Origin: an uncultured Bryobacteraceae bacterium
GTDB taxonomy: Bacteria > Acidobacteriota > Terriglobia > Bryobacterales > Bryobacteraceae
Direction: 5' to 3'
Length of the DNA: 64,000 nt
NCBI GenBank assembly: GCA_937924525.1
Contig: CALDSU010000002.1
Location: forward strand, 421,313-485,312
The translations under genes were made by a program, and so were the position numbers. Under the pieces are notes generated by a model, which saw only the letters and a program-made list of their open reading frames with translations, had not been told where the DNA came from and made no database searches. Of this stretch, positions 8,082 through 15,810 are shown piece after piece (position 1 is the first letter of the stretch; the number at the start of each line of letters is the position of its first letter).

Positions 8082-10103
8082 TCAGCTCCCGGTTTCAAAA
8101 GCCACAATCTCGTGCAGGGCGACCTGCCCGAGCGCGCCCGACCAAACGCCGTTGCTCCAGTCCCCAGCCAGCGGCCGGCCACCCGGCTCGAGGGTGACCC
8201 GGGCGGGCCGCTGGTCGAGGGCCAAGCGGATTTCGACCGGTCCGACCGGAGGGATGAAGTCGGTCACCGCGAAGTCGCCCGCCACCTGCATCTCGGCGAA
8301 ATTCAGCAGGTGCACGAGCAACCGCCGTCCTTTGCGCCGCAGCGCCACCTCCACCGTGCGGGGGGCGGTCACGCGTAGCTTGGGCGTGAACACGCGTTCC
8401 ACGGCCTGGCGGACCACCTGGCGCGTCGCCGGAGCGTGCGTGGCCGCGAAGATCGCCCCCACCGGCCCATAAATCGCCACCACGCTTCCGGACCCCAGTT
8501 TGGAGAAGGTGGCGGCGCACGTTCCGTCGCGGGCGCCGTCGTAGGTCGGGTAACGCGTGAGCAGGCTTTCGGCGCCGGCCGGGTCGACCTCCTGCCACAG
8601 TCCGTACACGTTCGCGAACACCTCTTCGCCTGGAAGAAACGCCGCCTGCTCGGCCGCGTTCCCCTTCATCCGGACCGGCAGATCCGCCGAGAACAACTCC
8701 GCATTCTCCGCGCCCGCAATCAGCAGACTCCCGCCGGCGCGAGCATAGCGGACCAGCGCGTCTTTTACCCGCAGACCGGCGTTGGGCCAGTCCGGCAGCA
8801 CAATCAGACGATAGCTGGCGGCGAGTTCTTCCAGCCTCCACTCGGGAATCACATCGACCGAGTAGTGGTTTTCGACCAGCGCGTCCACCCAGCCGCGCGC
8901 CGGATCGGTGAGCGCGCCCCACCCGCCGAACAATTTGTTCGACGTGGAGTACAGACTGGTTTTCGAGAAGACGACCCCGATCTCGGGAACGTTTTCAGTC
9001 TGATGACTGAACTCCTGCCGCTCGCGGCAGAAGCGGGCGACGCGCGCCATGACCCCGATGTGGCGATCGTCGATCCAGCCGGCCCGCGTCGGCTGATAGT
9101 AGATCTGGAAACCGCCGCCCTGCGCCAGCACAACCGCCGCCTCCTGCTGCAACTGCACGGCGTGCTTATGGCTGAAGCCGATCTTTGACTGCGCCGCCCG
9201 CTGGAAACCCCACGCCATCAGGTCCCAGGGCTGGTTGACGGCAGACAGATACCGCGCCTCCAGCCGGGCGGTGGAGATGCTGGCGTTGCCCAGGTAGTCG
9301 CCGGAGATGAAATCGACGGGCAGCTCAGGCTTTTCGGGGACGAAAGTGGTGTACAGCCAGTTGCTGGCCACCTGAAAACCCGGGCGGAAGCGGTGCAGTT
9401 CGTCCAGGTAGTGCTTCAGGTAGGCGCGGAATTGCTCGCGTTGCAGTTCCAGAAACTCCTGCCAGCCGCGGCTTCCCGGACCAGGAGGGAGTTCCCGCAT
9501 GCCGGTCGCCTTGCGGAACGCCTCGGCGGCCGCGGGGCTGTAGTCGGGCCGCACGGCCCAGCATTCTCCGTCGACCCAGGCGCCGTCCAGGTCATATTTG
9601 GTGGCGGCTTCCTTGAGCTGAGGCAGCATCCGCTGGTCGACGTAGGGGCCGTAGGTGCTGGTCGCGTTGGGGTCCGGCGAGCCATCGGCCCGGACGCATG
9701 CCCACTCGGGGTGTTGCTTGATCGCCAGCGAGTCCCACACGCCCGAGAAGTGGATATACAGCCCGACGCCGCGCCGCGCGGTCGCCCGGCGCCAGATTTC
9801 GAGCGAATCCTTGACGATGTTCGCCGCCGGTGTGGAGACCGCCGAGGGGTAGCCCAGATAACCGACGTGTCCTTTGCAGTCGTACTGAATGTAGTCGGGC
9901 TTTACCTGCTCGAGCAGGCGGTCCGCCATTTCGTCGGTCAGGTCGCGGCCGAGCGCGACGTCCCGGTCGTTGGGATGCAGGTCAAAGTGGAGGCCGAAAA
10001 AACAGTCCTTGCGGCGTAACCGCGGGGGCTGGCCGGCGGCGGACTGCGAAAAGGCCAGTGGCGAGGCCATCGTCGCCATCCAGGTTCTGCGCGTGATCTT
10101 CAT
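8082..10103 (-). CDS. Exported alpha-amylase/fucosidase-like glycosidase with beta-galactosidase trimerisation-like domain
   Basis: About 673 residues. The start at 10103 gives MKITRRTWMATMASPLAFS, a twin-arginine-like signal; an in-frame ATG 21 bases upstream only adds seven residues. The N-terminal TIM barrel has CFFGLHFDLHPN, YIQYDCKGHVGYLGYP, VGLYIHFSGVWDS and KYDLDGAWVDGECW, the last with an acidic pair suited to catalysis. From about residue 410 a Rossmann-like domain (YRLIVLPDWPNAGLR, ARAGGSLLIAGAEN) matches the glutamine-amidotransferase-like trimerisation domain of GH42-type enzymes, and a beta-sandwich follows. Probably a glycoside hydrolase acting on plant or microbial polysaccharide. 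The exact GH family cannot be fixed by eye. Confidence 0.75.
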   Translation of the reverse strand: MKITRRTWMATMASPLAFSQSAAGQPPRLRRKDCFFGLHFDLHPNDRDVALGRDLTDEMADRLLEQVKPDYIQYDCKGHVGYLGYPSAVSTPAANIVKDSLEIWRRATARRGVGLYIHFSGVWDSLAIKQHPEWACVRADGSPDPNATSTYGPYVDQRMLPQLKEAATKYDLDGAWVDGECWAVRPDYSPAAAEAFRKATGMRELPPGPGSRGWQEFLELQREQFRAYLKHYLDELHRFRPGFQVASNWLYTTFVPEKPELPVDFISGDYLGNASISTARLEARYLSAVNQPWDLMAWGFQRAAQSKIGFSHKHAVQLQQEAAVVLAQGGGFQIYYQPTRAGWIDDRHIGVMARVARFCRERQEFSHQTENVPEIGVVFSKTSLYSTSNKLFGGWGALTDPARGWVDALVENHYSVDVIPEWRLEELAASYRLIVLPDWPNAGLRVKDALVRYARAGGSLLIAGAENAELFSADLPVRMKGNAAEQAAFLPGEEVFANVYGLWQEVDPAGAESLLTRYPTYDGARDGTCAATFSKLGSGSVVAIYGPVGAIFAATHAPATRQVVRQAVERVFTPKLRVTAPRTVEVALRRKGRRLLVHLLNFAEMQVAGDFAVTDFIPPVGPVEIRLALDQRPARVTLEPGGRPLAGDWSNGVWSGALGQVALHEIVAFETGS

Positions 10104-10346
10104 GGAGGGGAATCTCTCTAGCAATTCGGATTCCAGCCTTTTCTAGAGGAGCGCCGTCCGTCCCGCTAACCCTCTCACACAAATGGGGCTAGAGATCGAT
10201 TCGTAGGCAGCGGCGGAGGGGCGCGGCGGGCCGAAACGGGGTGGACCTCACCAGGTTCCCGCCGCCGGGTCGGCCAAAATGCGCACGTTGTCCATTTGCG
10301 CTATAGTCCGGCCATTTCCCTGCCGATGGGAGGAATGGGTGCCGCA

Positions 10347-11396
10347 GTGACCTACTACGAACAGTTCGGGCTCGCCCCCAACGCCAGTCAAGAGGAGATT
10401 CATCGGGCCTACCGCCACCTTTGCCGCATTCTGCACCCGGACCAGCATCAGCACGAAGAACTCCGGGTAGTGGCGGAGTCGCAGATGCGGTGGGTGAACC
10501 AGGTATTCGAGACCCTGCGGGACCCGGAACGCCGACGGGTTTACGATGCCACCCTGAAGAGTGGAGATGCCAGCCCGCCGCACCGCTTCCCTCTCCGCTT
10601 TGAGAGGCTCGGCTGGCGCACAGGTTTGTGGTATGTGGGTGCGGCGGCGGCGGTCGCCGGCATCGCGTGGCAGATATCAGGCGCGCGGGCCGGCATTCCC
10701 GCAACTCCGCGCCGCGAAGCATCGAACTCTTTTGCCGCCCCTGGCGTGCACCAACCTCCCGCGCCATCCCGCGCTCCCGCGTCACCAGTTCAAGACCTGA
10801 CGCCGGTTTCCGGCGCTGCGCGCCCCGCGCCGCTTGCCGGCCAAGTCAGGATCGCGACGCCGCCCCGGCGGCCCGCTGGTGCGTCGCCCGCTCCCGAGAC
10901 GATCTCCGCGCCCCCCGTTGCCGACTGGGCCGCGTCGCTTCCCTCGCTTGCCGCCGAATCGCCGGCCGGCTGGTTGCATTCCGGACCCCTCCCGCCCGCG
11001 CTTCCCGAGCCGCCTGCTCGGTTTGCGGGCACATGGTATTACGTCCCGGACAATCGATCTCCGCCTCCGGCGACGCGGTCTGCACCCATGTACGCGCCCG
11101 AGTTCATTCACCTGGTGGTGAGCGAGCGAGACAACCTGATCGAAGGCCACTACCGGGCGCGGTATCGCGTCACCGACCGGGCCATCTCCCCGAGCATCGC
11201 GTTCCGGTTCCGCGGCCAGGTCCAGCAGGATTTCGCGCAACTCGCATGGGCGGGTGAAGCAGGGGCAGCCGGCGAAGCGCAAATCCGCTTGCTCTCCGCC
11301 GACCGCCTGGAAATGAAGTGGTCCACGACGGTCTTCGGCGACGCGCCGCAGTTGGCGGCGGGACGCGCGGTGCTGGTCCGGCGGTCCGCCCCGTGA
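10347..11396 (+). CDS. Membrane-anchored DnaJ-domain protein
   Basis: A J domain opens the protein: VTYYEQFGLAPNASQEEIHRA with the diagnostic HPD in RILHPDQHQHEE. Start choice is open. GTG 10347 has GGGAGGA 12 bases upstream; ATG 10326 and ATG 10335 are in frame but lie on or before that sequence. After the J domain, one transmembrane helix (LWYVGAAAAVAGIAWQI) is followed by a long Pro/Ala-rich linker and a C-terminal domain of about 115 residues beginning FAGTWYYVPDNRS. That domain contains LIEGHYRARYRVTDRA and repeats a beta pattern I do not recognise. It would place an HSP70-recruiting domain on one face of the membrane and a beta domain on the other. Confidence 0.8.
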   Translation: MTYYEQFGLAPNASQEEIHRAYRHLCRILHPDQHQHEELRVVAESQMRWVNQVFETLRDPERRRVYDATLKSGDASPPHRFPLRFERLGWRTGLWYVGAAAAVAGIAWQISGARAGIPATPRREASNSFAAPGVHQPPAPSRAPASPVQDLTPVSGAARPAPLAGQVRIATPPRRPAGASPAPETISAPPVADWAASLPSLAAESPAGWLHSGPLPPALPEPPARFAGTWYYVPDNRSPPPATRSAPMYAPEFIHLVVSERDNLIEGHYRARYRVTDRAISPSIAFRFRGQVQQDFAQLAWAGEAGAAGEAQIRLLSADRLEMKWSTTVFGDAPQLAAGRAVLVRRSAP

Positions 11397-11591
11397 GCTC
11401 TCGTCGTGACGGAGGAACTCCCCAGCCCGGGCAAGCCGGAACGGGGCAAGCCAGAGAGTCGCCCCACGGCGCCGCCGGTCTCCGACGCTTCTTCCGAACC
11501 GCGGGTTGGACCTTTCCGTTCGCCCGTTCTCGCTCAGGGACCCAAGAAGTCCGCGCGACGACCAGGACTTCCGGGGTAGAATGACGCTGGC

Positions 11592-12830
11592 GTGCATACC
11601 CGTCCTGGCTTGGTCCTTGTCCTGCTGGTTTTTTCCATCTTCATCAACTATGTCGACCGCGGCAGCCTGAGCGTAGCCGCACCGGTCCTGTCGAAAGAGC
11701 TCGGCTTGAGTTCCTCTAGCCTGGGCTTGCTGTTTTCCGCTTTCTTTTGGACCTACGCCGCATTCCTGGTCGTGGCTGGCTGGTTGGTGGACCGCTATTC
11801 GGTCAAGTGGGTGTACGCCGCGGGTTTCTTCGTGTGGTCGGTGGCCACGCTGGCCACCGGGTTTACCCACGGCCTGATCGCCTTGTTGATCTGCCGCCTG
11901 CTGCTGGGCGCGGGGGAAAGCGTGGCCTACCCGGCCTGTTCGCGGATTCTGGCGCGGCACGTGCCGGAAGAACGCCGCGGCATGGCCAACGCCTGGATCG
12001 ACTTGGGATCCAAAGCCGGGCCGGCGCTTAGCACGCTGATCGGCGGCTTGATCGTGGAGCGGTTCGGCTGGCGGGTGCTGTTCTGGGGCGCGGGCGTCGC
12101 CAGCCTGCTGTGGCTGCCCGCTTGGCTGGCCGGCTTTCGCGAAGAGCCGCACCCCAAGGAAGCAACCGCGACCATCCATTCCCCTTCGTTCGGCGAGATT
12201 CTGGGCCGCCGGGAGGCGTGGGGCACCTCGCTGGGGATGTTCTCGCTCGGCTATGTCTGGTATTTCCTTCTCTCCTGGCTGCCGTCGTACCTGGTGCAGG
12301 AGCGTGGCTACGACCTGCGGTCGATGGCGATTCTGGGCGCGCTGCCCTTCGCCGGCATCGGTGCGGCCACGCTGGTCGCCGCCTGGGTTTCCGACCGCTT
12401 GATCCGCCGTGGCCTCTCCCCCACCCGCGTCCGCCGCACTTGCTTGATGGCGGGCCTGGTGCTGTGCGGGTTCTTCCTGGTGCTGGCGGCCGCGGCGCAG
12501 GACCGCGTCGTATCGCTGGTGCTGCTGGTGGTGGCGCACCTGGCGCTGGGTGTGTACACCGCGAATGTCTGGGCGGTGACGCAAACGTTGGCCGGCGCCG
12601 GCGCGGCCGGCCGCTGGTCCGGCATCCAGAACGCCGTAGGCAATCTCGGCGGCGTCGCCTCGCCCCTGATTACGGGCGTGGTGGTCGACCGCACGGGCTC
12701 CTTCTTTTTGGCGTTCTGCGGCGCGGCGGCGGTGGGCGCGCTCGGCGCGCTGGCTTACTGGTTCTGGGTGCCGCGCGTCGAGCCTATTCGCTGGCGCTCC
12801 GCCCCCGTCGCCGCCGCTGTGGAATCATAG
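11592..12830 (+). CDS. MFS transporter, anion:cation symporter type
   Basis: A 412-residue carrier with 12 predicted hydrophobic segments. The first segment reads FSIFINYVDRGSLSVAAPVL, the ACS-family signature (NYxDR) seen in hexuronate, galactonate and phthalate carriers. The 2-3 loop is GWLVDRYSVKWVY, and CRLLLGAGESVAYPACSR is the conserved helix 4 motif. GTG 11592 is the only plausible start, and no strong Shine-Dalgarno site precedes it. It heads a run of four closely spaced genes (15 bases, 21 bases, then a 13-base overlap), so the carrier probably imports an organic acid or sugar acid that the following enzymes process. Confidence 0.88.
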   Translation: MHTRPGLVLVLLVFSIFINYVDRGSLSVAAPVLSKELGLSSSSLGLLFSAFFWTYAAFLVVAGWLVDRYSVKWVYAAGFFVWSVATLATGFTHGLIALLICRLLLGAGESVAYPACSRILARHVPEERRGMANAWIDLGSKAGPALSTLIGGLIVERFGWRVLFWGAGVASLLWLPAWLAGFREEPHPKEATATIHSPSFGEILGRREAWGTSLGMFSLGYVWYFLLSWLPSYLVQERGYDLRSMAILGALPFAGIGAATLVAAWVSDRLIRRGLSPTRVRRTCLMAGLVLCGFFLVLAAAAQDRVVSLVLLVVAHLALGVYTANVWAVTQTLAGAGAAGRWSGIQNAVGNLGGVASPLITGVVVDRTGSFFLAFCGAAAVGALGALAYWFWVPRVEPIRWRSAPVAAAVES

Positions 12831-12845
12831 AGCGAAGGCAAACTC

Positions 12846-13679
12846 ATGTCCGGAATCATCGACGCCCATGTCCACGTGTGGACTCCCCGGCAGGACGAAT
12901 TCAAACGTCTCCCCGGCGAGCAGAACTACCCCCCGGACAGTTTCACGCCGGAGGAGTATCTGGCCCTGGCCCGGCCCGCCGGGATCGACCGCGCCGTCCT
13001 GATCCAGATGAGTTTCTACGGCTTCGATAACAGCTATATGCGGAAGGCCATGCGCGACTATCCGAGTGTGTTCTCGGGAGTCGCGGTAGTAGACGCGCGC
13101 GCGCCTGACGTCGAGGCCACCATGCGCGAATGGAAACGCCAGGGGGTGCGTGGTTTTCGCATCGTTCCCGGCGCAGCGCCGCAAACCTGGCTGGACGCCC
13201 CCGGCATGGTGCGGATGTGGCGATGCGGAGCGGCGGAGCAACTCGCCATGTGTCCGCTCATCAATCCCGACGCGCTCCCGTCGGTCGACCGGATGTGCCA
13301 GCGCTTTCCCGAAACGCCGGTGGTCATTGATCACCTGGCCCGTATCGGCGTGGGCGGGCAGATCCGGGACGCGGATGTGCGGCAGTTGTGCGCCCTGGCG
13401 AAACACCGGCACGTGTATGTGAAGGTATCCGCGTTTTACGCCCTGGGCGCGGGCAAACCGCCGTACACAGACCTGGCTCCGCTCATCCGCCGGGTCTTTG
13501 AAGATTACGGTCCACGGCGGCTGATGTGGGCCACCGATTGTCCGTTCCAGGCGCAGGGCGTCCACACGGTACAGGCATCGGTGGATTTGGTGAGGCGTCA
13601 TCTCGATTTTCTCGGCGACGAAGACCGCGCCTGGATGCTCGAACGGACGGCCGCGCAGGTTTACTTTGCGGGGATTTGA
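12846..13679 (+). CDS. Amidohydrolase (TIM-barrel metal-dependent hydrolase)
   Basis: A 277-residue member of the amidohydrolase-2 group. The metal-binding HxH lies in IIDAHVHVWTP at the N-terminus, VIDHLARIG provides the next histidine, and LMWATDCPFQ near the C-terminus carries the conserved aspartate. Relatives include lactonases and decarboxylases such as those for 2-pyrone-4,6-dicarboxylate or fuconolactone. It starts 15 bases after the MFS carrier gene and precedes an NmrA-like reductase. The genomic setting suggests hydrolysis of a lactone or aromatic acid in a catabolic route. Confidence 0.88.
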   Translation: MSGIIDAHVHVWTPRQDEFKRLPGEQNYPPDSFTPEEYLALARPAGIDRAVLIQMSFYGFDNSYMRKAMRDYPSVFSGVAVVDARAPDVEATMREWKRQGVRGFRIVPGAAPQTWLDAPGMVRMWRCGAAEQLAMCPLINPDALPSVDRMCQRFPETPVVIDHLARIGVGGQIRDADVRQLCALAKHRHVYVKVSAFYALGAGKPPYTDLAPLIRRVFEDYGPRRLMWATDCPFQAQGVHTVQASVDLVRRHLDFLGDEDRAWMLERTAAQVYFAGI

Positions 13680-13700
13680 GGGTTTCCGGAGGAGGCAACG

Positions 13701-14564
13701 ATGAAGATCATGATTACGGGCGGCACCGGTACGGTCGGCTCCGCCACGGTGCGCCGGATGTTGCAGGCGGGGTTGACGCCCCACGTGCTGGTGCGATCGC
13801 CGGAGAAAGCCGCGGCGCTGCCGGCGGGCGCGGTCGCCGTCGCGGGCGATCTGCAAAAGCCCGACACGCTCGCCGCAGCTTTCGCGGGCGTCGACCGTCT
13901 GTTTCTGTTGACCGCCCTGGCCCCGGACGAAACGCAGCAGGGTCTAAACGCGGTCGCGGCGGCGCGCCAGGCGGGCGTCCGGCGTCTGGTCTACATGTCC
14001 ATTCACCGGCTGGAATCGGCGCTGCAGATTCCCCACTTCGGCTCGAAGAAACCGATCCAGGACGCTATCGCCGCTTCTGGGTTGGAGTATACGTTCATCC
14101 AGCCGAACAATTTCTTCCAGGTCGACCACTGGTTCCGGGATGCGATCGTGCAGTACGGCGTCTATCCCCAACCGATCGGTTCCATCGGCATGAACCGTGT
14201 GGACGTGCGCGATATCGCCGACGCGGTGGTGAACGCGCTGACGCAAGAAGGACATCACGGGGCTGCCTATCCGCTGATCGGCCGCGACGCGCTGAAGGCC
14301 GGCCAGGTGGCGGAAATCTGGTCGCGGCATCTGGGGCGCGACGTTCGCTACGCGGGCGACGATCTGGACGCGTGGGCGGCCCAGTCCCGCCCATACCTGC
14401 CCGAGTGGCTGGTGCACGACCTGCGCATCATGTACGACCACTTTCAGAAACACGGCCTGCCCGCGGCGGAGGAGGAATTTGCTTGGCAGGAAAAGGTTCT
14501 CCAGCATGCGCCGCGCCGGTTCGAGGATTTCGTAGCGGAGACGGCGGCGGTATGGAAGGGCTGA
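13701..14564 (+). CDS. NmrA-like NAD(P)-binding SDR protein
   Basis: A 287-residue atypical short-chain dehydrogenase. MKIMITGGTGTVGSATVRRM contains the GGxGxxG nucleotide loop at residues 7-13. VRRLVYMSIHRLESA replaces the classical YxxxK region, as in NmrA/QOR2-like proteins that bind NAD(P) and may act as sensors or reductases. A Shine-Dalgarno-like GGAGGAGG (13688-13695) precedes ATG 13701. The last 13 bases overlap the start of the sialidase-like gene. Part of the four-gene catabolic run. Confidence 0.87.
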   Translation: MKIMITGGTGTVGSATVRRMLQAGLTPHVLVRSPEKAAALPAGAVAVAGDLQKPDTLAAAFAGVDRLFLLTALAPDETQQGLNAVAAARQAGVRRLVYMSIHRLESALQIPHFGSKKPIQDAIAASGLEYTFIQPNNFFQVDHWFRDAIVQYGVYPQPIGSIGMNRVDVRDIADAVVNALTQEGHHGAAYPLIGRDALKAGQVAEIWSRHLGRDVRYAGDDLDAWAAQSRPYLPEWLVHDLRIMYDHFQKHGLPAAEEEFAWQEKVLQHAPRRFEDFVAETAAVWKG

Positions 14565-15781
14565 GCTTGACCCGCCGCGCGTGGCTGGCCGGCCTCGGAC
14601 TGGGGGCGGCTTGCCACGCCCCGCCCCTGAGTTTCCGCATTCAACGCGAGATTCCGCTCCAGCACGCCAGCCCGGAGTTCTGCTGGTTCCATCCGCGCAC
14701 CGCCGCCGTGCCAGGGGCCGGCCAGTCCGGCCACCCGCGCGTGGTGATGACGCTCAGCCAGCACCTGGACGCTGACGATCATTACTCCGGTCTCTGGTAC
14801 ATGTACACCGACGACCTCGGCAAGAGCTGGCAAGGGCCGTTCGAGCCCAGGCATCTGGGCGCCCAACCCGCCGAGGACGGCCTGCACGCCTCGGTGCACG
14901 ACGTGACCCCCGGATACCATCCGCCCACGGGCCAAGTCCTTGCCATCGGCGGCAAAACCTACTACGACGCCACGGGAAAGCATGTCAGCGGCCGGTTACG
15001 CAAGGGCGGCACCTCCTACGCGGTCTATGACGCCCGCGGGGACCGGTGGAGCGGGTGGCGCACCCTCGAATTCCCGGCCGATCCCATGTTCGCCAATTGC
15101 CGCAACTCCTGCGCGCAGTGGGTTACCCGCCAGGACGGCGCGCTGCTCGTGCCGGTCTACTTTCCGCAGCCCGGATTGCCCTATGACGCGGTCACCGTGC
15201 TGGAGTGTCGGTTCGACGGCGAAACTTTGCACTACGTGCGCCATGGCGAGGTGTTGAAGGAAGACACCAAGCGCGGCCTGGCCGAGCCGTCGATCGCCTT
15301 CCACCGCGGCCGCTACTACCTCACCATCCGCCACGACGAGCGCGGCTACGTCACGGTGGGGGACGATGGTCTCCATTGGAAGCCGATGAAAGTCTGGACG
15401 TTCGACGACGGCGGGGACCTGGGCAGCTTCAACACCCAGCAACACTGGGTGGCGCACGCCGACGGGCTGTTCCTGAGCTACACGTCGCGCCGCCCGGAAA
15501 ATCGCCACATCAACCGCGCCCGGGCGCCTCTGTTCATCGGCCAGGTGGATGCGGAAAAACTCCACGTGGTCCGCGCCTCCGAGCAGGTCCTGATTCCCGA
15601 GCGCGGACTGATGCTGGGCAATTTCGGCGCCAGCGCGATTACGCCGGAGGAGAGCTGGGTGACCGACGCGGAATTCCTGTGGTATCGCGCCGGGTTCCAG
15701 CCCACGCCTCAGGGCGGCAACGGCAGCGTCTGGGTGGCGCGCGTCATCTGGTCGCGGCCCAACCCCCTCGTCCCGGCGTAG
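14552..15781 (+). CDS. Exported sialidase-superfamily (BNR/Asp-box) protein
   Basis: A 409-residue protein starting at ATG 14552 inside the end of the preceding gene. The N-terminus LTRRAWLAGLGLGAACHA is a Tat-type signal. The body is a six-bladed propeller with Asp-boxes: TDDLGKSW near residue 90 and VGDDGLHW near residue 270. Sequences such as GLAEPSIAFHRGRYYLTIR and GLFLSYTSRRPENRHINRAR recall exo-alpha-sialidases and related glycan-processing enzymes. True sialidase activity would need the arginine triad, which I could not place with confidence, so substrate is open. Confidence 0.78.
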   Translation: MEGLSLTRRAWLAGLGLGAACHAPPLSFRIQREIPLQHASPEFCWFHPRTAAVPGAGQSGHPRVVMTLSQHLDADDHYSGLWYMYTDDLGKSWQGPFEPRHLGAQPAEDGLHASVHDVTPGYHPPTGQVLAIGGKTYYDATGKHVSGRLRKGGTSYAVYDARGDRWSGWRTLEFPADPMFANCRNSCAQWVTRQDGALLVPVYFPQPGLPYDAVTVLECRFDGETLHYVRHGEVLKEDTKRGLAEPSIAFHRGRYYLTIRHDERGYVTVGDDGLHWKPMKVWTFDDGGDLGSFNTQQHWVAHADGLFLSYTSRRPENRHINRARAPLFIGQVDAEKLHVVRASEQVLIPERGLMLGNFGASAITPEESWVTDAEFLWYRAGFQPTPQGGNGSVWVARVIWSRPNPLVPA

Positions 15782-15810
15782 GACCAGGCGGATCGCCGAA
15801 TCGCGCTATC

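Noticed and set aside
10782..12584. 600-codon minus frame opposite the DnaJ and MFS genes
   Set aside because: Antisense shadow with Gln/Arg/His-rich text and no domain.
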